Source of the DNA: an uncultured Clostridia bacterium
GTDB taxonomy: Bacteria; Bacillota; Clostridia; UBA1381
Assembly: GCA_934489015.1 (NCBI GenBank)
Contig: CAKSSN010000003.1
Span: 1-64,000 of the forward strand
DNA length: 64,000 nt
Direction of reading: 5' to 3'
The translations under genes and the position numbers were made by a program. The notes below the pieces were generated by a model. That model was not told the DNA's origin and did not search any database. It was given only the letters and a program-made list of their open reading frames with translations. Each line of letters opens with the position of its first letter. Positions within the stretch are counted from its first letter, which is position 1. Of the stretch, positions 16,510 through 25,148 are shown in pieces.

Positions 16510-16773
16510 ATGTTTTCTAAAGAAGTTGTTGTTAAAAATCAGGTGGGATTGCACGCAAGACCGGCTACATTCTTTATTCAAAGAGCTAATGAATTTAAGT
16601 CAAGCATTTGGATTGAAAAGGACGCGCGCAAGGTAAACGCAAAGAGCTTGCTCGGTGTTCTTTCGCTCGGAATTACAAAGGGTACGTCTGTTAATATTCT
16701 CGCAGACGGCGCAGATGAGGAAAGCGCTGCAAACAGTCTTGTTGAGCTGATCGAGTCAAACTTTGCCGAATAA
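16510..16773 (+). CDS. ptsH: phosphocarrier protein HPr
   Basis: Small cytoplasmic protein that passes phosphate from enzyme I to PTS sugar permeases and, when phosphorylated on Ser46, acts with CcpA in carbon catabolite control. Both sites are present: H15 in 'QVGLHARPAT' and S46 in 'NAKSLLGVLSL'. The presence of H15 makes it HPr and not a Crh-type paralogue. 87 residues, standard. The ptsI gene is not next to it, unlike the usual ptsHI operon; the gene is flanked by its own promoter and a strong terminator. The ribosome binding site AGGGGGG lies about 11 nt before the ATG. Confidence 0.95.
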   Translation: MFSKEVVVKNQVGLHARPATFFIQRANEFKSSIWIEKDARKVNAKSLLGVLSLGITKGTSVNILADGADEESAANSLVELIESNFAE

Positions 16774-16813
16774 GGCTCATTTTGCGGCAGCGGAGATATT
16801 GATTTCGTTTTAC

Positions 16814-16846
16814 AAAGCGGAGAAGTCAAAGGCTTCTCCGCTTTTT
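16814..16846 (+). terminator. terminator of ptsH
   Basis: Twelve-bp perfect stem AAAGCGGAGAAG / CTTCTCCGCTTT (16814-16825, 16833-16844) followed by a short T-run. The preceding 16783-16800 text TGCGGCAGCGGAGATATT resembles the hairpin element seen before metK and trpS but is not next to a start codon. Confidence 0.85.
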
Positions 16847-16863
16847 GCGGAAAGGAGCATGAG

Positions 16864-17829
16864 ATGATAAGCAGAGAAATCCTCGAAAAGCTTTCGGAAG
16901 AAACAGATGAAGAAAAAAGAATACTCGGCGGATCGGGAAGCATTGAAAAAAATCTGTACACAGGCTACTCCGAATTTGTCATAGACAGCGCAAGGCTGCT
17001 TGAAAAGGGCAAGCTTATAGAAATCCGTCCGCATACAAGGTTTGTAAGGTTTCCGTCACACAGGCATAACTACATAGAAATGATTTATATGTGCAGCGGC
17101 AGCACCACTCATATCATAAACGGAAACACCGTTAAGCTCGGTGCAGGCGAAATTCTGATCTTAAGCCAAAACTGCTCTCAGGAGGTGCTTCCGGCAGATC
17201 GCGGCGATATTGCGATAAACTTTATCATTCTTCCCGAATTTTTTGCGTCAAATTCAACATTTCCGGCAGAGGAAAGCGTTGTCGGCGACTTTCTTGTAAA
17301 CTGCCTTACAAACGCAAACAGCTTTTCAAAATATCTGCACTATCGTGTATCGGAGCTCCTGCCCGTTCAAAATCTCGTTGAGAACATGATATACAGCAGC
17401 ATAAATCCTCAGCCGTTCGGCAGGAGAATACTTGAAAGCACAATGAGTCTTTTGTTTCTTCATCTGATGAATTACACGAATACCATTCGCGGCTCACGTG
17501 ACGAATACGACAAAAAGCTCATTTTAAAAAGTCTGAGCTATATAGAAAAAAATTATAAGTCCGCCTCGCTTACAAAACTTTCACAAATGTTAAATCAGAA
17601 TATTTTTATAATGAGCAGGCTTATAAAGGAATACACCGGCAAGACCTATAACGAGCTGCTTAAAACAAAAAGGCTTAATCAGGCGGCTTATCTTTTGACA
17701 CATTCAAGACTTGACATTGCAAGCATAGCTTCTGAGGTGGGATATGACAACAGAAGCTATTTTTATAGAATATTCAAAGAAAAATTTGATTTGACGCCTA
17801 AACAATACAGAGAGAAGTACAAAATATAA
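16864..17829 (+). CDS. AraC-family regulator with N-terminal cupin domain
   Basis: A 321-residue transcription factor. A cupin-type sensor domain lies around residues 50-140, with 'RFPSHRHNYIEMIYMCSG' and 'GNTVKLGAGEILIL' as in the AraC_binding family; a helix-turn-helix pair of AraC/XylS type occupies about 220-318, including 'SLTKLSQMLNQN' and 'IASIASEVGYDNRSYFYRIFKE'. Sugar-responsive members, such as those controlling rhamnose or uronate genes, have this layout. It stands 115 bp before rhaA in the same direction, so it is the likely regulator of rhaA; the ligand would then be rhamnose or a rhamnose-containing glycan product, which is inference. The start follows AAGGAG by 6 nt. Confidence 0.88.
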   Translation: MISREILEKLSEETDEEKRILGGSGSIEKNLYTGYSEFVIDSARLLEKGKLIEIRPHTRFVRFPSHRHNYIEMIYMCSGSTTHIINGNTVKLGAGEILILSQNCSQEVLPADRGDIAINFIILPEFFASNSTFPAEESVVGDFLVNCLTNANSFSKYLHYRVSELLPVQNLVENMIYSSINPQPFGRRILESTMSLLFLHLMNYTNTIRGSRDEYDKKLILKSLSYIEKNYKSASLTKLSQMLNQNIFIMSRLIKEYTGKTYNELLKTKRLNQAAYLLTHSRLDIASIASEVGYDNRSYFYRIFKEKFDLTPKQYREKYKI

Positions 17830-17868
17830 TTTTGCAAATAAGGACACATTTATATTAAAAAAGGATAT

Positions 17869-17896
17869 TTGCTTTTTCTGCTTTCTGATATATAAT
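17869..17896 (+). promoter_or_regulatory. probable promoter of rhaA
   Basis: TTGCTT (17869-17874), 16-bp spacer, TATAAT (17891-17896). The weak -35 would suit activation by the AraC-family protein encoded just upstream; no clear direct repeat operator was identified. Confidence 0.5.
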
Positions 17897-17944
17897 AAAC
17901 AGAGTAAATATAATCGGCGCAGAGTGCGCGGAAAGGATGATAAT

Positions 17945-19183
17945 ATGTCAAAGGAAAGATATGAACAGGCAAAAAAAATGTATGCTTCAATCGGCGTTGA
18001 CACCGATGCGGCACTTGCGGCACTTGCACAGATACCTATCTCAATGCATTGCTGGCAGGGCGATGACGTAGGCGGCTTTGAAAACGACGGAGCACTTTCG
18101 GGAGGTATTCAGGCTACGGGTAACTATCCCGGCAAAGCAAGAACTCCGCAGGAGCTCATGGACGATATAGACAAGGCTCTTTCGCTTATTCCCGGAAAGC
18201 ACAGAATTAATCTTCACGCTTCCTATGCAATAACCGATAAGCCGGTAGACAGAGATCAGCTCAAGCCGGAGCATTTTGCAAAATGGGTTGAGTTTGCAAA
18301 GGAAAGAGGACTCGGACTTGACTTCAATCCTACATACTTCTCACACCCGAAGGCAGATAACGCAACGCTTTCAAGCGAAGATGAGGAAATACGCAAATTC
18401 TGGGTTCGTCACGGACAGGCTTCAATTAAAATTGCGGAATATTTCGCAACCGAACTTGGAACACCGAGCCTTGTAAACATATGGATTCCGGACGGCTTTA
18501 AGGATATTCCGGCAGACAGAACAGCTCCGCGCGCAAGACTTAAAAAATCGCTCGATGAAATTCTTTCAATTGATTATGATAAGTCAAAGGTGTATATCGC
18601 CGTTGAATCAAAGGTATTCGGTATAGGTCTTGAAAGCTATACGGTAGGCTCGCACGAATTTTATATGAATTATGCGGCTAAGAATAATATTCTCTGCCTG
18701 CTCGATAACGGTCATTATCACCCGACAGAGCTCGTTTCGGATAAGATTTCTTCAATGCTTCTTTTCTCCGATAAGATTGCGCTTCATGTTACAAGAGGCG
18801 TAAGATGGGACAGCGACCACGTTGTTCTGTTCGATGACGAAACAAAGGAAATAGCAAAAGAAATAGTAGTAAACGATCCGTCAAGAGTTCTTCTTGCGCT
18901 CGATTTCTTTGACGCAAGCATAAACAGAATTTCAGCTTGGGTAACAGGCATGAGAAATATGCAAAAGGCTTTGCTTTTCGCACTTCTTAAGCCGAATAAA
19001 ATGCTCTCCGAGCTTCAGAACGAAAGAAACTTCTCAAAGCTTATGGTTATGCAGGAGGAAATTAAAACATATCCTATGGGAGATGTTTGGGATTACTTCT
19101 GTGAAACAAATAATACACCTGTCGGCGCCGCATGGTTTGACGAGGTTGAAAAATACGAAAAGGATGTTCTCTCAAAGAGGTAA
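17945..19183 (+). CDS. rhaA: L-rhamnose isomerase
   Basis: Converts L-rhamnose to L-rhamnulose, the first step of rhamnose breakdown. The 412-residue protein matches the family over its length: 'IPISMHCWQGDDVGGFE' near the N-terminus, 'INLHASYAI', 'LDFNPTYFSHPKA', 'NIWIPDGFKDIPADR', 'AVESKVFGIGLESYTVGSHEFYMNYA' split across the metal site, and 'DNGHYHPTE' with metal-binding His/Asp residues. The start at 17945 follows GGAAAGGA; an in-frame ATG at 17924 lies before this site. rhaB and rhaD are not adjacent, so the rest of the pathway must lie elsewhere. Regulated probably by the AraC-type neighbour; ends in a strong terminator. Confidence 0.97.
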   Translation: MSKERYEQAKKMYASIGVDTDAALAALAQIPISMHCWQGDDVGGFENDGALSGGIQATGNYPGKARTPQELMDDIDKALSLIPGKHRINLHASYAITDKPVDRDQLKPEHFAKWVEFAKERGLGLDFNPTYFSHPKADNATLSSEDEEIRKFWVRHGQASIKIAEYFATELGTPSLVNIWIPDGFKDIPADRTAPRARLKKSLDEILSIDYDKSKVYIAVESKVFGIGLESYTVGSHEFYMNYAAKNNILCLLDNGHYHPTELVSDKISSMLLFSDKIALHVTRGVRWDSDHVVLFDDETKEIAKEIVVNDPSRVLLALDFFDASINRISAWVTGMRNMQKALLFALLKPNKMLSELQNERNFSKLMVMQEEIKTYPMGDVWDYFCETNNTPVGAAWFDEVEKYEKDVLSKR

Positions 19184-19192
19184 AAAATTTAC

Positions 19193-19228
19193 GGAAAACC
19201 CTTATTTTTTAGGGGTTTTCTTTTTTTA
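19193..19228 (+). terminator. terminator of rhaA
   Basis: GAAAACCC (19194-19201) pairs with GGGTTTTC (19213-19220), followed by TTTTTTT. Confidence 0.85.
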
Positions 19229-19394
19229 TTTCTTGATTTGCCGCAAATACTTACCGCAAATAACTTAATATCGCACTTTTTAAAGACGTAGTATTATTGA
19301 TTGACCGAACTTGGAAGTGACATGGCGAAACCGTAAAATTTTAAGTTGCACAAGATTTTTGTTAAGCAATGAATACATTTTTTAATTAAACCTA

Positions 19395-19423
19395 TTGAAT
19401 ATTTTTTGATTTTGTGATATACT
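19395..19423 (+). promoter_or_regulatory. promoter of the DUF2264 gene
   Basis: TTGAAT (19395-19400), 17-bp spacer, TATACT (19418-19423). The leader is about 120 nt and ends in AAGGAG. The 368-bp gap 19184-19551 otherwise holds the rhaA terminator and AT-rich sequence; no ORF or RNA is recognised. Confidence 0.6.
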
Positions 19424-19551
19424 AACAGTGGATTATTACAATTTTGGGTTCCGGTAAGATTGTAAATGATAATATACTCAAAAGGTTAGAACGATCGAGA
19501 AGAGGCAACTATTAAATTAATGACATACAGCAAAACAAGGAGAATTTAAAA

Positions 19552-21240
19552 ATGGAATTAACAAGCAAAAAGGATTTTTTGGACTTATTCGACAAGATTG
19601 TAAATCCGCTTATACCATATATGAGAGACGGAGGTATGAAGGTCGGGTTTACAGGCGCTGTATATAATGAAAAAACTGCGTGTGCGGAGGGTTTTTTGCG
19701 TGTATTATGGGGCTTGGTGCCGTGCGCTGCCGGCAAAGAGCGCGATTACAGCAAGCTTGCCGAAATATACCGCAAAGGCTTTAAAGCCGGTACGGACAGA
19801 AGCTCGGATACATATTGGGGAGATTGCACGGATTATGATCAAATGTTTGTTGAAATGACAACAATTGCGTACGCAATATTATTTGCCGAAGACATATTTT
19901 GGACGCCACTTGATGAAAAAACGAAAGATAATCTTTCACAATGGCTTTACAGAATTAACGGACACGGTATGCCGACAAACAACTGGCAGATGTTTAAGGT
20001 ACTTGTAAATTGTGCGTTAAAAAAGGTCGGCAGAAAATACAGCAGCGAAGACATGGAAGCTGCCTTTAAAATGGTTGAGGGAACGTATAAAGGTGGCGGA
20101 TGGTATACAGACGGATACACTCAGCGGCGCGACTATTACGTTTCATTTGCCATTCATTTTTATAGCTTAATATATTCAGCCGCTATGGGCGATGAAGATG
20201 CCGAGCGCTGCAAGACATTTAAGCAAAGAGCATATGACTTTGCACAAGAGTTTATATATTGGTTTGATGATAACGGCTCCTCTGTTCCTTACGGCCGCTC
20301 GCTTGTATATCGCTTTGCGCAGGTTTCTTTTTGGAGCGCGTGCCTTATTGCGGATGTAAAACCGTTTGATTACGGTGTTATAAAAGGAATTATTGTAAGG
20401 CATCTTAATGCATGGCTTGACTGTCCTATTTTCGACAGAAGCGGTATTTTAACGCTTGGATATAAATATCCGAATTTGTTAATGACGGAATACTATAACG
20501 CTCCGGGCTCACCCTACTGGGCGCTTAAATCTTTTGCATTTTTAATGCTTAATTCAAATCACCCGTTTTGGAACGTCGATATAAAACCGCTGCCGAAGCT
20601 TGACACGGTAAAGCAGCTTAAATACGCCGATATGATTATAACAAGAGCATCAGGGAATGTATGTCTGTATCCGACGGGATTTTTTGAGGTAAACAACGAT
20701 TTGGGGAAAATGGACTGCAAATATTCAAAATTCGTGTATTCCACAAAATATGGCTTCAGCGTATCGCGCGGAAGCGAAAATATTGAGCAAAGCGCTCCGG
20801 ACAGCACGCTTGCTTTTTGTGTAAACGGCAATATATATGTGCGAAATATCGTTGAGAGCGGAGAAATAAAAGATAATTCTGTCTGCTCAAAATGGTCGCC
20901 GCTACAGGGAATAGAGGTTGAAACAAAAATAATACCCTCCGGAACAAACGAGCATATAAGAAAGCATATAATCACAAGTGAATATGACTGTGAGGTGTAT
21001 GACTGTGGCTTTGCCGTTGAAAACTGCAATAATGACGCCGTACAGACAAAGGGTAACAATCAAGCAACCGTTTCAAATAAAGGCTTTGAATGTACCGTAT
21101 GCGGATCAGGCGGAGCGGGATATATAATAAATGCCTGCCCGAATACAAATCTTTTGTATAACAGAACGGTTATCCCGGCTGTAAAATACGAAATAAAGCA
21201 AGGCGTTTCCAAAATAACAACTAAGATCAGCTATAAATAA
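19552..21240 (+). CDS. DUF2264 protein (GH154-like candidate glycosidase)
   Basis: A 562-residue cytoplasmic protein with no signal peptide. The N-terminal 370 residues look like an alpha/alpha-toroid: 'GDCTDYDQMFVEMTTIAYAI', 'GHGMPTNNWQMFKVLVNCAL', 'GGGWYTDGYTQRRDYYVSFA', 'GSSVPYGRSLVYRFAQVSFW' and 'SPYWALKSFAFLML' match DUF2264 (Pfam PF10022). A beta-rich part follows (about 370-562). To my knowledge some DUF2264 proteins are beta-glucuronidases placed in GH154. Its own promoter and the upstream rhaA suggest a role in rhamnose- and uronate-containing plant glycans, for example rhamnosyl-glucuronate units; that is inference. Ribosome binding site AAGGAG, about 9 nt before the ATG. Confidence 0.8.
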   Translation: MELTSKKDFLDLFDKIVNPLIPYMRDGGMKVGFTGAVYNEKTACAEGFLRVLWGLVPCAAGKERDYSKLAEIYRKGFKAGTDRSSDTYWGDCTDYDQMFVEMTTIAYAILFAEDIFWTPLDEKTKDNLSQWLYRINGHGMPTNNWQMFKVLVNCALKKVGRKYSSEDMEAAFKMVEGTYKGGGWYTDGYTQRRDYYVSFAIHFYSLIYSAAMGDEDAERCKTFKQRAYDFAQEFIYWFDDNGSSVPYGRSLVYRFAQVSFWSACLIADVKPFDYGVIKGIIVRHLNAWLDCPIFDRSGILTLGYKYPNLLMTEYYNAPGSPYWALKSFAFLMLNSNHPFWNVDIKPLPKLDTVKQLKYADMIITRASGNVCLYPTGFFEVNNDLGKMDCKYSKFVYSTKYGFSVSRGSENIEQSAPDSTLAFCVNGNIYVRNIVESGEIKDNSVCSKWSPLQGIEVETKIIPSGTNEHIRKHIITSEYDCEVYDCGFAVENCNNDAVQTKGNNQATVSNKGFECTVCGSGGAGYIINACPNTNLLYNRTVIPAVKYEIKQGVSKITTKISYK

Positions 21241-21253
21241 TACAATTTAAATG

Positions 21254-21282
21254 TTGACATTTATTTGAAAGTATGACACAAT
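21254..21282 (+). promoter_or_regulatory. possible promoter of the SLH protein gene
   Basis: Consensus TTGACA (21254-21259), 17-bp spacer, weak -10 CACAAT (21277-21282). Confidence 0.5.
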
Positions 21283-21323
21283 ACAATTAAACAAAAAAAT
21301 ATTATATGAAGGAGAATTACACA

Positions 21324-23069
21324 ATGAAAAAAACATTATCAATTATTTTAACAGCCATAATGCTTTGCTCAATGACAACGATTGTATTTGCCGATGATAA
21401 CGTTAATAACGCGATAAAAGTAGGCATCAACGCAGAATATATGCCGTTTGAATATTATGACAACGGCAAACTTAAAGGATTTGATATTGAACTGATGAAT
21501 TTAATCGGTGAAAAAATCGGCAGAAAAGCTGAATTTGTCAATATGGATTTTGATGCACTCATTCCGGCAGTTTCAAGCGGAAAAGTTGACTGTGCAATTT
21601 CCGCAATTACCGTTACGGAAGATAGGGACAAATTAATTGATTATTCGAGAGAATATTTGAGCACAACAACCGTAACCTTTGAAAACGGTCAAAAGATCCG
21701 CAAAAACGGCGAGGATTATGCTATTGTTTTCCGTGACGGTGTTGCTCAAGCAAAATACAGGTCAACCGTACCTACAGATTACGAAAAGCTATATATTGAC
21801 GTTGACGATGCGTTAAAGGAATTATCTCAAAACGGATCTATCGGAAAGCTCATAGAAAAATATGATTTGAATCAACCATTGGACGAAACAAAAGAAAATA
21901 TTGAATATACGGATGTACGCAGCTGCGGCACTTCCGCTGCAAAAACATCCGAAATATCCGTTCCGGCAAGTAAATGGGCTGAGGAGAGCATTGAACTTGC
22001 AAGGGAAATAAACATTATAAGAGGAAACTATAACTTCCCCGAAAAAATTAACCGCGAAGAATTTTGTGAAATGATATACAACTATCTTGAAAATGTTGCA
22101 AAAATATCATTGAACACAGATAACAAAAAGCTTTTTGACGACACGAATAATGAACATATCGGGGTATTGAATACATTGGGCATTATTAACGGGAAGTCCG
22201 AAACCGAGTTTGCACCGAACGATTCGCTAACACGCGAAGAAGCCGCAACAATTCTCTATCGTTTGATAAAAAAAATATATCCGAATTCGACCGCAACCGA
22301 AATTTATTTTGACTTTGCCGATAGTAATCAAATATCCGATTGGGCGGCGAGCAGTATTCAAGTTATATGCAATATGAAAATTATGAACGGCATGGGTGAT
22401 AATAGATTTGCACCGCAGGATTTATACACAACCGAACAGGCTGTTGCAACACTTGTGAGGGTATATAATAATTTTGCAAAATCAAACAATATATCAAACG
22501 CAGAAAATGTTGTTGATGAAAATTTCATGGTTTTGTCACTGTCTTGGGGAGAAAAGTGGGAAAATGTAAAAAATCGTTCTGCTCTTTCGACTGCAAGTGT
22601 GGTTAGCGACGATGATAACAAATTTGCAATTGAGATAAACAATACTGCATTTTTGGGAGCAAACGGAAAAATGGTATTGCAGTTTTCACCGTCAAGTAAC
22701 GCATTTCCGTCCGTCGGGCTTGTAAAAGCTTATTTTAGTTATGATGAAACAGATGAAAAAGAAATTCTGACTCAAGGGAACAAACTATATGGCGAAAGAA
22801 AAAGCTACTTTCTTGACAAAAATGGAATTGAAAACCCTCTCGATCCATCTGCTTGGTATAGTGAGGAGAATATGGATAACAGCCTGTCAGCAGATGAAAG
22901 AAAATATTTTGAAAAACTGTTAAGCGATAAAGGTACAGAAGAAACGAGAGCAGATGCAATACTTAGAGGACCCCTCGTGATTATATCGGTAAATGAAGAT
23001 GATAATATAGTCACAATAAACGGAGATAATGCGGCGAACATATTTAATTTAAGAAATTATATGCCCTGA
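21324..23069 (+). CDS. SLH-anchored surface protein with a truncated solute-binding domain
   Basis: Secreted 581-residue protein: signal peptide about 1-23 (cleavage near VFA-DD); SBP_bac_3-like lobe I about 30-118 ('IKVGINAEYMPFEYYDNGKL', 'GFDIELMNLIGEKIG', 'DFDALIPAVSSGKVDCAIS'); then after about 10 residues the family's closing segment 'YAIVFRDG' to 'ALKELSQNGSIGKLIEKY' (132-180). Lobe II, normally some 70-90 residues between these parts, is missing. Three SLH repeats follow (about 214-258, 268-316, 328-384), which would bind pyruvylated wall polymer, then an unrecognised domain (about 400-581). Ligand binding as in amino-acid ABC transporters is unlikely with only one lobe. The ATG at 21306 contains the ribosome binding site, so 21324 is used. 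An in-frame TGA ends the protein just before a serpin-like tail. Confidence 0.85.
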   Translation: MKKTLSIILTAIMLCSMTTIVFADDNVNNAIKVGINAEYMPFEYYDNGKLKGFDIELMNLIGEKIGRKAEFVNMDFDALIPAVSSGKVDCAISAITVTEDRDKLIDYSREYLSTTTVTFENGQKIRKNGEDYAIVFRDGVAQAKYRSTVPTDYEKLYIDVDDALKELSQNGSIGKLIEKYDLNQPLDETKENIEYTDVRSCGTSAAKTSEISVPASKWAEESIELAREINIIRGNYNFPEKINREEFCEMIYNYLENVAKISLNTDNKKLFDDTNNEHIGVLNTLGIINGKSETEFAPNDSLTREEAATILYRLIKKIYPNSTATEIYFDFADSNQISDWAASSIQVICNMKIMNGMGDNRFAPQDLYTTEQAVATLVRVYNNFAKSNNISNAENVVDENFMVLSLSWGEKWENVKNRSALSTASVVSDDDNKFAIEINNTAFLGANGKMVLQFSPSSNAFPSVGLVKAYFSYDETDEKEILTQGNKLYGERKSYFLDKNGIENPLDPSAWYSEENMDNSLSADERKYFEKLLSDKGTEETRADAILRGPLVIISVNEDDNIVTINGDNAANIFNLRNYMP

Positions 23070-23192
23070 GCCGTCCCGGTGTTTCCACCGAAACTGATAG
23101 AGCTTAAATTTAATAAACCGCTCTATTTTGCAATCTGTGATAATACAAACGAAAAACTCTATTTATTTGAAAGCGGGATTTTACAAAATAAA
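23070..23192 (+). pseudogene. C-terminal remnant of a serpin
   Basis: In the same frame as the upstream gene, directly after its TGA, the DNA reads 'FPPKLIELKFNKPLYFAI' followed by 'CDNTNEKLYLFESGIL'. This matches the end of serpins (compare 'FNKPFVFLMIEQNTKSPLF' of human alpha-1-antitrypsin); the PROSITE-type serpin signature fits except that its Phe is Leu. There is no start codon and nothing upstream resembles the serpin core or hinge, so it is a leftover of a deleted serpin gene, or less likely a tail reached by stop-codon readthrough (the frame stays open to 23255). Confidence 0.65.
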
Positions 23193-23197
23193 CATAC

Positions 23198-23232
23198 AAG
23201 GCTCGCTGCCGAATTTAGCGGCAACGAGCCTT
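23198..23232. terminator. bidirectional terminator between the SLH gene and hsp20
   Basis: AAGGCTCG / CGAGCCTT (23198-23205, 23225-23232) with an inner TGCCG / CGGCA stem (one mismatch between). Convergent genes on both sides; the flanking U-runs are short. Confidence 0.6.
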
Positions 23233-23244
23233 TACTTTATGTGA

Positions 23245-23673
23245 TTATTCGATAGCAATTTTGCTTGATAAACCAAGTTTTTTCTGTTCCTTTTTCGGAA
23301 GAACAATAGTTAAAACACCGGATTTATATTTTGCTTTCACATCTTCGGGAGCAACATCGCCTACATAAAAGCTTCTTGTGCAAACGCCTGCATAACGCTC
23401 CTGTCTTAAAATCCTGCCTTTCTTGTCTTCCTCATCTTTATCAAGACCCTTTTGGGCACTGATTGTAAGATAACCGTCCTTTACATCAAGGTTAATCTCA
23501 TCTTTTTTGAAGCCCGGCAAATCAACGACAATTTCATATGCACCGTCTTTTTCGTGAATATCGGTCTTCATCAAATTCCTTGCGTGCTTTCCGTACAGCG
23601 GATTATGCGCTCCGAAGAAACCTTCGTCAAAGAAATCATCAAACATATTTTCTCCAAAAATACTCGGTAACAT
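23245..23673 (-). CDS. hsp20: small heat shock protein Hsp20
   Basis: ATP-independent holdase that keeps unfolding proteins soluble; forms cytoplasmic oligomers. The 142-residue protein has a short N-terminal arm ('FDDFFDEGFFG'), an alpha-crystallin domain about 35-130 with 'DIHEKDGAYEIVVDLPGFKKDEI' split by its turn, 'GYLTISAQK', 'RQERYAGVCTRSFYVG' and the terminal 'SGVLTIVLPKKE' (family motif A-x-x-x-n-GvL), and an IAIE C-terminus in place of the usual IxI tail. GGAGG lies 8 nt before the ATG. Upstream sequence to 23820 shows AT-rich promoter-like text but no CIRCE repeat. Confidence 0.95.
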   Translation of the reverse strand: MLPSIFGENMFDDFFDEGFFGAHNPLYGKHARNLMKTDIHEKDGAYEIVVDLPGFKKDEINLDVKDGYLTISAQKGLDKDEEDKKGRILRQERYAGVCTRSFYVGDVAPEDVKAKYKSGVLTIVLPKKEQKKLGLSSKIAIE

Positions 23674-23828
23674 AAGTCATTCCTCCAATTTATTATATAG
23701 TATCTATATATAAACCTTGTGCTGCGGTTAATCCGTATCACAGGATATTTATTGTATGCTTTGCACTGTTACTTACTCATCGGACTCACTCTCTTTCTTA
23801 TCTTTTAACTATATTATACAACTTTCTG

Positions 23829-23857
23829 TTGAAAAAACAATAAGTTTGTGGTATAAT
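23829..23857 (+). promoter_or_regulatory. promoter of the PucR-type regulator
   Basis: TTGAAA (23829-23834), 17-bp spacer, TATAAT (23852-23857). Confidence 0.65.
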
Positions 23858-23907
23858 AAATATATAAAATATTGTGCTGTCGGCACAAATAAAAAGGAGT
23901 GACATCG

Positions 23908-25131
23908 ATGAGTCAACGTAAATGGGATAATTGCGGCGTTCAGGCACTTGTAAACGAGTTTTTCCGGCAGGATGATTTACATAAGCTTGCCGAAGATGTG
24001 GGAATTTTTCTTGAATGTCCGCTGTTGATAATAGATGAAACATTTCATATTGTCACACATTTTAATCCGCCCGATTTTTCCGACAGACTTTTTAAGAATG
24101 CGGTTTCCGGTGGTATAATTACATATGAAATCGGTGCGATAATAAGTAAAAACAACGCTCTTTGTGCAGGAGAAGCCGACTATATTAAATTGGACGAAAG
24201 CGCGTACAAAAGGCGTTTTGCACCGCTTATCAGTACAGGTGTAAGGCTCGGATACTTTGTTTGTATTGATGTTGACGGTCATTTGCAGAAAATTCCGCCG
24301 GATATTTGGAAGCAGATCGAAATGATACTGTCCAAGCAGCTTTTTATTGAAACGAGCAGACAAGACAAACCCTTTGAAACAACAGAGGAAATACTTATGC
24401 ACCTGCTTGGCGGCGGTTTCCCGTCCGAACCTTATTTTCGGCTTCAAACGGCAAATACCTATCTGGCAGATTTTCATCCGGCGGCTTTTGCTCTTATTGA
24501 CCTTACGGCTTATAACAGTGAATATATCGGGAAACGGCACTTAAAAGAGGAAATTCGACAGCATTTTATAAATGCACACGAGTTTTTATATAAAGGCGAT
24601 ATATTTCTTTTTCTGCACAGCGAACACGATATAAATATATTCGCCGAGCTTGCAAATGAATTTGGATTAAAGGTAATCATATCCGACACGATAAACAGCT
24701 TGTTTGAGCTGCCGGAGCTGTACCGCACCGCACACGAAGCACTTGAAATGCTTATCGAAACCGATTTTGGAAATACTGTTGTATCATCTGTCGCAAATTT
24801 GAGGACGCCGCTGATGCTGAAAAATTTATCGCACCGAAAAGACCTTGTTCCGCCGGAGCTTATAAGTCTTGCAGCCCATGATAATGCAAAAGGGACAATG
24901 TACTGCGAAACGCTTTATTATTATCTTATATGCAGCCGTTCACTAAAGAAAACCTGTGACGAATTGTTCACACACCGAAATACCGTCCTTTACCGTATAC
25001 GCAGAATACAAGAAGATTTTTTAATTCCGCTTGACGATACATCGGTACACACGGAATTGTTGCTCGGTACTGCATTGCTGTTATTTGAAAGCAAAGGCGC
25101 CGCGTTCTTTGCCAACACCAAAAATAATTAA
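23908..25131 (+). CDS. PucR/CdaR-type transcriptional regulator
   Basis: A 407-residue cytoplasmic regulator. The N-terminal part (about 1-150) is a variable sensor region beginning with 'LHKLAEDVGIFLECPLLIID', as in regulators with a PucR-like or GAF-like input domain. The C-terminal 'LYYYLICSRSLKKTCDELFTHRNTVLYRIRRIQE' (about 345-380) is the PucR-type helix-turn-helix (HTH_30). Family members control purine, sugar diacid or proline catabolism, but the ligand cannot be told here. I use ATG 23908 (AAGGAG, 8-nt gap); a GTG at 23899 overlaps that site. The DUF1003 gene follows after 17 nt and is probably cotranscribed. Confidence 0.85.
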   Translation: MSQRKWDNCGVQALVNEFFRQDDLHKLAEDVGIFLECPLLIIDETFHIVTHFNPPDFSDRLFKNAVSGGIITYEIGAIISKNNALCAGEADYIKLDESAYKRRFAPLISTGVRLGYFVCIDVDGHLQKIPPDIWKQIEMILSKQLFIETSRQDKPFETTEEILMHLLGGGFPSEPYFRLQTANTYLADFHPAAFALIDLTAYNSEYIGKRHLKEEIRQHFINAHEFLYKGDIFLFLHSEHDINIFAELANEFGLKVIISDTINSLFELPELYRTAHEALEMLIETDFGNTVVSSVANLRTPLMLKNLSHRKDLVPPELISLAAHDNAKGTMYCETLYYYLICSRSLKKTCDELFTHRNTVLYRIRRIQEDFLIPLDDTSVHTELLLGTALLLFESKGAAFFANTKNN

Positions 25132-25148
25132 AAAAGGAATGATTTATT

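Noticed and set aside
23674..23828. CIRCE-type heat-shock operator upstream of hsp20
   Set aside because: No TTAGCACTC-N9-GAGTGCTAA-like repeat is present.
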